This document shows positions 29,368 through 36,899 of a stretch of DNA of 64,000 nucleotides, piece after piece. Origin of the DNA: Nocardiopsis flavescens. Its GTDB lineage: Bacteria; Actinomycetota; Actinomycetes; Streptosporangiales; Streptosporangiaceae. A model generated the notes under the pieces. The model searched no databases, had not been told where the DNA came from, and saw only the letters and a program-made list of their open reading frames with translations. Location: the NCBI RefSeq assembly GCF_900141985.1, contig NZ_FQZK01000014.1, positions 62,001 to 126,000 on the forward strand, given 5' to 3'. Made by a program: the position numbers and the translations under genes. Numbering within the stretch: the stretch's first letter is position 1; every line of letters starts with the position of its first letter.

Positions 29368-29787
29368 TCAGGCGGCCTTGGAGGACTTCCAGAAGACCGG
29401 GATCACCACGGCCGCGACCACCAGGTGGGTCAGCTCCAGCACGACGGTGGTGGCGACCGTGCCTCCCGCGGACAGCGGCGGCACGACCATCAGCAGCGTG
29501 ATCAGGACCGCCGCCACCGTCCAGATCACCAGCCCCCGGCGCCCCAGCAGGCGCTCGCCCAGGGCCAGCACGCCCCACCCCAGGAGCGCGAAGCCCGCGC
29601 TGAACACCGCGAAGGCGCCGACGGAGACCGTCGCCGGGTCCTGGCCCGGCGGGGCGACCACCAGGTCCGCGCCCAGCAGGGGCGCGACCAGGGCCACCAG
29701 GGCGTTGGCCGCGGCCACGGCGGCGACGGCCGCCAGGCGGGGGATCCAGGAGGTACGGGTCGGGGCGACGGCGGGTGCGGCTGTCAT
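29368..29787 (-). CDS. DUF6069 family membrane protein
   Basis: A 139-residue protein with four membrane helices. It has the DUF6069 layout of a first helix after a short basic N-terminus, a hydrophilic loop containing VSVGAFAVFS, and a final helix ending FWKSSK. The ATG at 29787 has GAAGGAG 7 bp upstream, which decides against the longer frame. It is divergent from an AraC-type regulator 129 bp away, and such pairs are commonly regulator and target. Function is unknown. Confidence 0.75.
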   Translation of the reverse strand: MTAAPAVAPTRTSWIPRLAAVAAVAAANALVALVAPLLGADLVVAPPGQDPATVSVGAFAVFSAGFALLGWGVLALGERLLGRRGLVIWTVAAVLITLLMVVPPLSAGGTVATTVVLELTHLVVAAVVIPVFWKSSKAA

Positions 29788-29916
29788 GGCGGGACTCCTT
29801 CGTGTTCGGGGTTCGAGCCCAACACTAGGAACCGGCGGCGAGACTTCCCATACCTGAAAAGCTCGTTCCGATACTCCATCGTCCACGAATCAGGGCACCG
29901 GGGATACGATGGCGAC

Positions 29917-30936
29917 ATGGACGTGCTCAGCGACGTGATCGGCACCGTACGGACCGGACGCCCCAACGCGGCCCGGGTCGCCTGGCACTCGCCCTGGGGC
30001 ATGCGCTTCCCCGAGGTCTCCGGGGTGGGCTTCCAGGTGGTCCTCCAGGGCTCCTGCGTGCTGACCGTGGAGGGCGAGCCGCCGCTGCACCTGGGGGTCG
30101 GCGACATCGCGTTCCTGCCCAACGGCCAGGGGCACGTGGTCTCGGAGTCGACGGGGTCCCCCGTCGAGGACCTGTGCGCCCTCCTCCCCCACGGCCGGAC
30201 CGGGGAACCGGCGGGCCCGGTGACCGAGCTGGTGTGCGGGCCCGGGGGCGCCGGGCCGCGTTTCGGGTCGGGCACGGCGGGCGGGGCGGAGCACGGGGAG
30301 CCCGCGTGCGTCACCCTGGGCGGTTCGTACCACACGTGTTCGGCCCGGCCGCACCCGATGCTGGCGGAGCTTCCCCGGCTGGTCCACCTGCCGGCCCGGG
30401 TGGGCGCCCGCACGGAGCTGGGCGCGGCGGTGGAGCTGCTGGGCTCGGAGCTGGCCCGGCCCCGCCCCGGCGGGGACGCGGTCGTGCCGTCGCTGCTGGA
30501 GATGCTGCTGGTGTACATCCTGCGCGCGTTCATCGAGGAGAACCGGCACGCGGCCTCCCGGGGCTGGTTGGGCGTGATGCGCGATCCCGCCGTGTACGCG
30601 GCCGTGCAGGCCGTGCACCGGGACCCGGCGCACCCCTGGACGGTGGCCGGGCTGGGCGAGCGGGCCGGCCTCTCGCGGGCGGCGTTCGCCAAGCGGTTCA
30701 CCGCGCTGGTGGGGCTGTCGCCGTTGGCGTACGTGACCTGGTGGCGGCTGACCGCGGCGGGGCGGATGCTCCAGGAGGACGACGCCCCCATCTCCGCCGT
30801 CGCCGCCCGGGTCGGCTACTCGTCGCAGTTCGCGTTCGCCAACGCCTTCAAGCGCGAGTTCGGCCTCTCCCCCGGCCGCTACCGGGCGGGCGTCCCGGTC
30901 CGGGAGGTGCCCGCGGGCGCCCCGTCGGCGGGGTGA
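29917..30936 (+). CDS. AraC family transcriptional regulator with cupin sensor
   Basis: A 339-residue regulator. An N-terminal cupin domain (about residues 15-200; GVGDIAFLPNGQGHVV is its beta-barrel signature) is followed by a C-terminal AraC DNA-binding domain of two helix-turn-helix units (about 230-330; ERAGLSRAAFAKRFTALVG and VAARVGYSSQFAFANAFKRE regions). The ATG at 29917 is preceded by GATACGAT, a possible -10. It is divergent from the DUF6069 gene, which it probably controls along with itself. The ligand is unknown. Confidence 0.88.
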   Translation: MDVLSDVIGTVRTGRPNAARVAWHSPWGMRFPEVSGVGFQVVLQGSCVLTVEGEPPLHLGVGDIAFLPNGQGHVVSESTGSPVEDLCALLPHGRTGEPAGPVTELVCGPGGAGPRFGSGTAGGAEHGEPACVTLGGSYHTCSARPHPMLAELPRLVHLPARVGARTELGAAVELLGSELARPRPGGDAVVPSLLEMLLVYILRAFIEENRHAASRGWLGVMRDPAVYAAVQAVHRDPAHPWTVAGLGERAGLSRAAFAKRFTALVGLSPLAYVTWWRLTAAGRMLQEDDAPISAVAARVGYSSQFAFANAFKREFGLSPGRYRAGVPVREVPAGAPSAG

Positions 30937-31024
30937 CCCCCGCCGTTCGCCCGGGGCACCCGCGCCGGGCCGTCCGGGGTGACGCCGCCGCCTCCGTGAG
31001 CCGGGGCCCCGCCGTCCCGGGCGC

Positions 31025-32572
31025 TCACGACTCGGGGCAGCTCAGCCCGTCCTGCGGCGGCCGGCCGCCGATGAGGTAGGCGTCCACCGCCTCCTCCACG
31101 CACGGCACCCGCCCCGACCCGTACAGGGTGTGCCCGCCGCCCTCGTAGGTGACCAGGACGGCGCTCTCCAGCCGGTCGGCCAGCTCCCGCGACCAGGCGT
31201 AGGGGGTGGCCGGGTCCCCCACCGCGCCGACCACGACCAGCGGTGGGGCGTGGGGGGCGGTGAACCCGGTGGGCGGGCGCTCGGCGCGCTGCCAGTGGGC
31301 GCAGGGCAGGTGCTCCCAGACGGTGTCCGCTCCGAACAGCGGGGACAGGTCCGCCGCCTCGGCGGCGGCGTCCCGGTACTCGGTGACGCCGGTCGGCGAG
31401 GCGTGGTCGGCGCAGGTGACGGCGGTGTAGGCGGCCCTGGGGTCGCCGTGGTCGCCGCCGGGTCCGGGCTCCGCCTCCTGCCCGCCCAGGCCGCCGAACA
31501 GCTCCTCGTACAGCGCCAGCAGCTCCCCGCCCGGCTCGTCGGGCTTCTCCCGGGTCAGCGCGGCGAACGCGTCGGCCAGCGGGTCCCAGGCCTCCTCCCG
31601 GTACAGGGCGGTGGTGGCCATGAGCAGCAGCAGCCGCCCGTCGACGGGGATGCCGTCCGCGGAGGCCGGGTCGCGGTCCAGCTTCTCGAAGAGCCCGTCG
31701 GCCACCGTGTCGGGGTCGGCCCCGGGGGTGAAGGGGCAGTCCTCGACGGTCGCGGCGCAGTGGGCGGCGAACCGCTCCCAGGCCCCCTGGAACGCGGCGG
31801 TCTGGTCCAGCGCCGTCTCGACGGTGGAGGAGTCGGTGTCCACCGCGGCGTCCAGGACCATGGCGCGGGTGCGTGCGGGGTAGCGGTCCGCGTACAGGGC
31901 GCCGATGTGCGCGCCGTAGGAGTAGCCCACGTAGTTCAGGGCCTCCTCCCCCAGCGCGTCGCGGATGATGTCCAGGTCGCGCACGACGTTGACGGTCCCG
32001 ATCTCGGCCAGGACGTCCTCTCCGGCGGTCTCGGTGCACGAGCGCGCGTACCTGCGGGCGGCGTCGTCCAGGGGTTGCAGGTCGACCGCGTCCAGGTGGC
32101 GGGGGTGGGTGTCGGCGATGTCCTGGCGGGCGTCCTCCAGGGCGTAGCGGTCGCCGCAGGACAGCGCGCCGCCGGGGCCGACGCCGCGCGGGTCGAAGGA
32201 CACCAGGTCGAAGGCGGTCCGTACACGGGGGGAGAACGCGGTGCCGTGGAACATGCCGGTCCCGGGGACGCCGGGCCCGCCGGGGTTGACCACCAGGGTG
32301 CCGACCAGCTCCTGCGGCGGCCCCTCGGAGGGCAGCCGGATGACGGCGAGGTCGAGGGGGGCGCCGCCGGGGCGGTCGTGGTCGAGCGGCACGGTGACGG
32401 TCCCGCACTCCAGGGGCTCCTCCCGGTGGGGGCAGTCGGACCAGGCGATCTCCTGTCCGGCGTAGCGCTCGGGGACCCGTTCGGCGGCGGGCTCCGCGCC
32501 GGGGGGCGCCACGCAGGAGGTGAGCAGGAGGAGCGACGCCACCGCCGCCGATCGAGCGCGCACCGACCGCAC
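31025..32572 (-). CDS. Secreted alpha/beta hydrolase lipoprotein (SlpD/SlpE tripeptidyl aminopeptidase-like)
   Basis: A 515-residue exported hydrolase. The N-terminus is a lipoprotein signal (basic start, AAVASLLLLTSC with Cys at about residue 20). The catalytic Ser lies in GYSYGAHIG near 217, the Asp in GAVGDPATPY near 430 and the His in GGGHTLYG near 470. The family comprises Streptomyces mycelium-associated tripeptidyl aminopeptidases that act outside the membrane. The GTG at 32572 is preferred, with GGAG 11 bp upstream; another GTG at 32563 is possible. It lies downstream of the CARF gene on the same strand across a 170-bp gap and is probably unrelated to the CRISPR locus. Confidence 0.85.
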   Translation of the reverse strand: MRSVRARSAAVASLLLLTSCVAPPGAEPAAERVPERYAGQEIAWSDCPHREEPLECGTVTVPLDHDRPGGAPLDLAVIRLPSEGPPQELVGTLVVNPGGPGVPGTGMFHGTAFSPRVRTAFDLVSFDPRGVGPGGALSCGDRYALEDARQDIADTHPRHLDAVDLQPLDDAARRYARSCTETAGEDVLAEIGTVNVVRDLDIIRDALGEEALNYVGYSYGAHIGALYADRYPARTRAMVLDAAVDTDSSTVETALDQTAAFQGAWERFAAHCAATVEDCPFTPGADPDTVADGLFEKLDRDPASADGIPVDGRLLLLMATTALYREEAWDPLADAFAALTREKPDEPGGELLALYEELFGGLGGQEAEPGPGGDHGDPRAAYTAVTCADHASPTGVTEYRDAAAEAADLSPLFGADTVWEHLPCAHWQRAERPPTGFTAPHAPPLVVVGAVGDPATPYAWSRELADRLESAVLVTYEGGGHTLYGSGRVPCVEEAVDAYLIGGRPPQDGLSCPES

Positions 32573-32742
32573 CAACGCCAGGGCTCCGTCCCCCGCCCGC
32601 GTCTCGGGCGGTCCCCTCCCATCCTCCCCGGTCGACGGCGCCGTGACCGGGGACGACACGGCCGGAACCGGTCCCGCCCGATCCGCGGGCACCCGCCGTC
32701 GACCCGGCGGGGACCGGTACGCGGAAGACGGCGGACCGGGCC

Positions 32743-34893
32743 TCAGAGGGTGCTGACGTCGGTGTCCCACACGGCGGGCGGCGCCCCGGGGTCGGCGACC
32801 ACCAGCACCGGCCGCTGCGGGTCGCCGAAGCCCCAGCCCGCGGCGCCGTCCGCCCCGCCCCCGGACCCGTCCGGCTCCTCCTGGGTGATCCAGGCGACCA
32901 GCTCGGCGGCGCGCCCCACGTCCCCGCCCGGCCGGGTCAGCGCCATCACCTTGCCCGCCACGTCGCAGCGCAGGTTGAGGTGTCCGGTGGCCGCCGAGAC
33001 GCTCTGCGCCCAGGCCCCCCGGCTCACCTTGCGGACCGCCCCGGACCGGACGGTCCTGCTCCAGGAGGGCGCGGCCAGGCCCAGGGCGCGGTCGTCGAAG
33101 GTGAGCACCACGGCCGGGCGCTCGCGCGCCGTGTCCGCGGTCGCCGGGTCGGCCAGGGACCCGTCCACCCACACCCCGACGGGTCCGCCGGCCGCGCGGA
33201 CCATGTGCTCGGCGGCGGCGGCCACCAGGGGCACGTCCACCTGGGCGGAGCCCTGTTCGCACACGGCGTCGGCCAGCGGCCCGACCAGCGGTGCGTAGCC
33301 GTCCAGGACCAGGGACCAGGCCACGACGGCGCGGTCCTGGACGGCGGCCCCGCCGTGGGTCAGGCACACCACCCTGCGGTCGCGGACCACCTGGCAGGCC
33401 ACGCACGCCCCCGAGCGGCGGGCGGCCAGGGCCAGGCCCAGGCTCATGGCCTTGGTCCCCGTGGTGACGTCCACGACCACCGGCCGGCCGGGGTCCTCCT
33501 CGCGCATCCTCCCGATCCAGTCGTGCGCGGCGTCGGCCACCGCCCCGGCCCCGAACCCGTCCACGGGGTCGGCGGCGAACCGGATGCGGTCGCGGTACCC
33601 GCAGGCGCGCAGCCCTTCGGCGTCGGGCAGGGGGGCGCCGGGGTGCTCGGCGGCGTACAGGGCGCGGGCGGCCGCCTCGCGCACGCCCGCGCGCATCCCC
33701 TGGTGGGAGGAGAGCAGCAGCGCCCGTTCGGGCCGGTGGGCGTGCACGGCCGACAGCAGGCCCAGGCGGCTGCTGCCCAGCGCGGTGACCAGGATGGGTG
33801 CCGCCGGGGCCGCGGTCACGGCGCAGACCGGGGCGGGCGCCTGGGCGGGCCGGTCCGCCGGGGGCGCGGCGGACGCGGGGCGGGCCGGGACCGCCCCGCC
33901 GGGGAAGAACGCCCTGTGCAGGGCCTCCCCGTCGGACAGCCGGGCGCGCAGGTCGTCCAGGCTCCACACCTGCACCTGGGAGGAGTTCAGGGCGGGGTTG
34001 TGGGCGGCGACGCGCTCGCGCAGCCCGGGCACCGCGGGCCCGGTGTGCACGAACAGGACCTTGGCGACGTTGCCGAACACCCGCCGGGCCTTGGCGACGG
34101 TCCACCCGGCCCGGGCCACCACCTCCTCCGGGCCGCTCTTGACCTCCACGCACAGGACCCGGTGGCGGAAGCGGACCAGGGCGTCGAAGTCGGCGATGGA
34201 GTCGGCGGGGTGGCGCGGGTCGGCGACCCGGCGCGGTCCCAGCACCTCGACGCCGTCCCGTCCCCGGGTGATGTGCCGCAGGTGGCGCAGCACGTCGGCC
34301 TCGTTGACGACCCCGCGGACCTCGGTGGGGTGCAGGCCGGGGAAGGCCTCGCGCAGTCCCCGCGCCCCGCCGCGCAGGGCCGCGCGCACGGTGGCGGGCT
34401 CCCGGTCGGAGAGCCAGCGGGCGCCGTGGATCCCGGCGAGCACGCCCAGGTCGATCCCGGCGTCGGCGAGCGGCAGCGGCGGTTCGGCGGGGTCGGCGGA
34501 GCGCAGCAGGTCGGTGGCGGGGTCGAGGTAGTGGAACCGGGGCGCCGCCTGCCCGGGGGCGGGGGCGCCGAGGTACAGGGCGGCGGCCACGCTCATCACC
34601 TTGGTGCCGCCGGTGTAGTCGAGGTGGCGGGGCGCGGTGCCGTGGGCGCGGTGGACGCGTTCGAGGGCGGCGGCGACCCCGGCCGGGTCGTGCGGGTCGG
34701 GCCCCACCCCCTCCACGCTCACCGCGCGGTCGGGGGCGAGCCGGGCCAGGGCGGCGGCCACGCGTTCGGCCGGGGTCCGGGTGCCGTCGCTGCACAGCAG
34801 GACGACGCGATCGGCCGGCAGGGTGAGCGAGGACAGCAGGGCCGGGGTGGGGTTGCGGCCGACCAGTACGACGGCGACGCGGGGAGTGTCCAC
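32743..34893 (-). CDS. Tandem-CARF PD-(D/E)XK nuclease (Card1/Can2-like with second CARF)
   Basis: A 716-residue protein. Residues 1-150 form a CARF fold with the DUF1887-type signature DYTGGTKVMS near 92-101. Residues about 190-315 form a PD-(D/E)XK nuclease with Asp in IADFDAL (about 235-237) and EVK at 250-252. Residues about 365-530 form a second CARF with DVTTGTKAMS near 475. The last 170 residues are unassigned. CARF domains bind the cyclic oligoadenylates made by Cas10, so this is the likely signal-activated effector of the adjacent type III system. The GTG at 34893 is preferred for its AAAAGG site; a GTG at 34908 lacks one. Card1/Can2 proteins usually carry one CARF per chain and dimerise, so the second CARF is unusual. 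Confidence 0.85.
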   Translation of the reverse strand: MDTPRVAVVLVGRNPTPALLSSLTLPADRVVLLCSDGTRTPAERVAAALARLAPDRAVSVEGVGPDPHDPAGVAAALERVHRAHGTAPRHLDYTGGTKVMSVAAALYLGAPAPGQAAPRFHYLDPATDLLRSADPAEPPLPLADAGIDLGVLAGIHGARWLSDREPATVRAALRGGARGLREAFPGLHPTEVRGVVNEADVLRHLRHITRGRDGVEVLGPRRVADPRHPADSIADFDALVRFRHRVLCVEVKSGPEEVVARAGWTVAKARRVFGNVAKVLFVHTGPAVPGLRERVAAHNPALNSSQVQVWSLDDLRARLSDGEALHRAFFPGGAVPARPASAAPPADRPAQAPAPVCAVTAAPAAPILVTALGSSRLGLLSAVHAHRPERALLLSSHQGMRAGVREAAARALYAAEHPGAPLPDAEGLRACGYRDRIRFAADPVDGFGAGAVADAAHDWIGRMREEDPGRPVVVDVTTGTKAMSLGLALAARRSGACVACQVVRDRRVVCLTHGGAAVQDRAVVAWSLVLDGYAPLVGPLADAVCEQGSAQVDVPLVAAAAEHMVRAAGGPVGVWVDGSLADPATADTARERPAVVLTFDDRALGLAAPSWSRTVRSGAVRKVSRGAWAQSVSAATGHLNLRCDVAGKVMALTRPGGDVGRAAELVAWITQEEPDGSGGGADGAAGWGFGDPQRPVLVVADPGAPPAVWDTDVSTL

Positions 34894-34951
34894 GGCGTCC
34901 TTTTCCACACGGGGGCGTTGTTCGTTTCGTGAGGGACAACGCTATCCCGTG

Positions 34952-34977
34952 GTGAAAGGTGCTACTTCCCCTTTCAC
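34952..34977. promoter_or_regulatory. Inverted repeat upstream of CARF nuclease
   Basis: Perfect 8-bp arms GTGAAAGG (34952-34959) and CCTTTCAC (34970-34977) with a 10-base spacer. It overlaps the stop codon of the 135-residue gene and lies about 60-85 bp upstream of the CARF nuclease start. It could be an operator for the nuclease gene or a weak terminator of the upstream gene. Confidence 0.5.
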
Positions 34978-35381
34978 GCCCGATTCGTCGTTGCGCCGAC
35001 CCGGGCGACCCCTTTCCTCGCCGGCGGTTTGCGCGGACGCCGGCCGCTGACCACGAAGGAGCGGCAGGCGGTGACCACGCCCCTGTTGTCCCGGACCAGG
35101 TCGGAGGGGATCAGCAGGTCGTCGCGCTCGGGGTGGGCGAACCCGACCACGGAGGAGACGATGAGCCATACCCCCGGCTCGGGCTCGGGAAGGTTGGCCC
35201 TGGTGCGCCGCTCGGCGATCAGCGGCACCGGGCCGGGGCAGGTGGAGTCGTCCAGGTGCCCCACGTGGACCCGCACGGCCTCGACCCTGGCGGGGTCGTC
35301 GGCGCCGGGCCAGGTGCGGATGACCTTGGCCTCGTCGTCCACGACTGTCACCACATGCGGCGTCAGGTTGACCACCGGCAT
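34974..35381 (-). CDS. Small protein with N-terminal NLTPH motif, phage-type family
   Basis: A 135-residue protein beginning MPVVNLTPHVV, with a central LPEPEPGVWLIVSSVVGFA, then RDDLLIPSDLVRDNRGVV and a basic tail. This layout recalls a widespread family of small proteins of unknown function that is frequent in phages and prophages; the family link is from memory, not from a search. The ATG at 35381 has GGAGG 8 bp upstream. A TGTCCGAGAGA box lies 76 bp upstream, shared with other genes of the CRISPR locus. It precedes the CARF nuclease on the same strand by 80 bp. Confidence 0.75.
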   Translation of the reverse strand: MPVVNLTPHVVTVVDDEAKVIRTWPGADDPARVEAVRVHVGHLDDSTCPGPVPLIAERRTRANLPEPEPGVWLIVSSVVGFAHPERDDLLIPSDLVRDNRGVVTACRSFVVSGRRPRKPPARKGVARVGATTNRA

Positions 35382-35456
35382 CCGGCGACCTCCGTTCCTC
35401 TCGCACGGCGCGTCCCCCGCGGCCGCGACCGCCCCCGTTCCGGGGTCTCATCGCAG

Positions 35457-35467
35457 TCTCTCGGACA
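35457..35467 (-). promoter_or_regulatory. TGTCCGAGAGA box upstream of the 135-residue gene
   Basis: Exact TGTCCGAGAGA on the minus strand, 76 bp before the start codon of the gene at 34974-35381. One of the locus-wide copies that also precede cas6 and the 54-residue ORF. Confidence 0.65.
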
Positions 35468-35594
35468 GCGGCGGCCCGGCGGCGGGAGCGACGTGCCGCC
35501 GACCGCCCGCCGCTTTTCCCTGTGACCTCAGTGGTCATTGTTTCTCTTGTCCGATTAGTTGGCTTCTCTAGTCATTTAGAGGCCTTCAGGACCA

Positions 35595-35662
35595 GGTCCG
35601 AGAATTGACAGTTCAGGCACGTCGGTCATATTTTGTAATACGGTCTCCCGTTGACGCGGGAG
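35595..35662 (+). promoter_or_regulatory. Promoter and operator region of the 382-residue gene
   Basis: An unusually AT-rich stretch for this genome. It holds a variant box GGTCCGAGAAT (35595-35605), then TTGACA (35605-35610), an 18-bp spacer and TATTTT (35629-35634) as -35 and -10. An inverted repeat follows, CTCCCG-6-CGGGAG (35645-35662). It lies 90-155 bp upstream of the GTG at 35751. Another TGTCCGA half-box lies at 35548-35554. Confidence 0.6.
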
Positions 35663-35750
35663 TGCCACCGCAGGACTCACGTACTCGCACACGCTTCTCC
35701 GGAGGGCTGGGGAAGCGACCCGGCCCCGGAACACCCGGGGAGAAGAGTTC

Positions 35751-36899
35751 GTGAGCACGCACCACTGCTCCGCCTGGGAGCTGTTCGGCTCCGCCACCTT
35801 CCTACGCGTGTTCACGCGCGTCCTGGGGTGCGGGCCCTGCTCCGCGGACGGAACCGCACAGGGGTGCTCGGGCCACTCCGAGCAGTTCGGCGACTACGTC
35901 GACCTGTGCGCCGAGCACTGCCCGTGCCCGGAACACGGCGGCGACCCGGACGGCGTCATCGCCGTGCGCATGGGCCGCGCCGCGCCCGTCGGGCAGGCGG
36001 TCGACCGGACCGCCGCGCACCGGCTCCGCGACGCCCTGGACGACGTCCGCCGGGACCGCTCCTACAAGAACCTGCGCCACGTGTACCCCCAGCCGACCGC
36101 CGACGGGCGGGTGCGCTGCGCGTTCTCCGAGCGCCCCCGGCGCTGGGCCCAGCGCCGCGACGTCGCCCGCGTGGCCACCGACGTGGTCGAGCAGGAGGCG
36201 CTGGCCATGCTCGTGCTCACCGCGGGCTGGGGCAACCCCGCCGCGGACCTGCCCGAGGACATCTCCCCGGGCGAGGCCGTCTCCTTCACCGAGGACGGCA
36301 GCGCGGTCCCCGTCGCCGACCTGCACGGCCGCGGCCTGGGCGGGCGCAGGGAGGCCCCGATGGTCTCCGCGGCCACCGGCGACTACCTGCTGCGCAAGCT
36401 CGCCGAACTCGCCTCCGGCCGCGACGCCGACCCCGGGCGCACCCCCGACCAGCGGCGCCGCCTGGTGCTGCGCCGCCTGCTGCCGGCCCTGAGCGGCGAG
36501 GACGTCGCCCGCAGGCTGACCGGGGTCCTGGGACGCATGGCGGTGGACATGCCCTCCCACTTCGCCCTGGTGCAGCAGGCCCGGGGCCGGGCCCGCAGCG
36601 CCCCCTACGCCCCCGTCCCGGACACCCCCGCCGAACCGGCCGCGGACGACACCGAGCGCCGGGAGGTGCTCAGCGAGGAGGAGAAGATGTGGCTGGAGCG
36701 GACCGCCCTGGAGCTGTCCGCCCGCGCACAGGAGCAGCGGACCGCCCTGGAGGCCGACCCCCAGGGCACCCTGGAGGCCCTGCTGTGCGCGATCCTGGAG
36801 GAGGGGCACGGCGTGCCCGCCCTCTGGGCGGACGCCCAGGACGACCCGGAGCGCCGGGCCGACCTCATCGACGCGCTGACCGAGGTCATCACCGGGTGA
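35751..36899 (+). CDS. Cys/His-rich 382-residue protein, unknown, in type III-D locus
   Basis: I do not recognise this family. The first 75 residues are rich in Cys and His (HHC, CGPC, CSGH, CAEHCPCPEH), a likely zinc-binding module. Residues 75-290 are mixed, with a conserved-looking SYKNLRHVYPQP. Residues 295-382 are acidic and helical. The GTG at 35751 has GGGGAGAAGA 4 bp upstream. It is transcribed against the cas operon and its 3' end overlaps the TIGR03986-like gene by 11 bp. The promoter region carries a variant of the locus box. It may be a locus-specific accessory or regulatory protein. It is not a Cas1, Cas2 or WYL-type protein as far as I can see. Confidence 0.75.
   Translation: MSTHHCSAWELFGSATFLRVFTRVLGCGPCSADGTAQGCSGHSEQFGDYVDLCAEHCPCPEHGGDPDGVIAVRMGRAAPVGQAVDRTAAHRLRDALDDVRRDRSYKNLRHVYPQPTADGRVRCAFSERPRRWAQRRDVARVATDVVEQEALAMLVLTAGWGNPAADLPEDISPGEAVSFTEDGSAVPVADLHGRGLGGRREAPMVSAATGDYLLRKLAELASGRDADPGRTPDQRRRLVLRRLLPALSGEDVARRLTGVLGRMAVDMPSHFALVQQARGRARSAPYAPVPDTPAEPAADDTERREVLSEEEKMWLERTALELSARAQEQRTALEADPQGTLEALLCAILEEGHGVPALWADAQDDPERRADLIDALTEVITG

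Noticed and set aside
35382..35750. AT-rich region as a CRISPR leader
   Set aside because: It has a leader-like composition but no repeat-spacer units follow; a promoter and operator explain it.
35751..36899. 382-residue protein as Cas11 small subunit or WYL regulator
   Set aside because: It is too large and Cys-rich for Cas11, and I see no WYL or helix-turn-helix motif.
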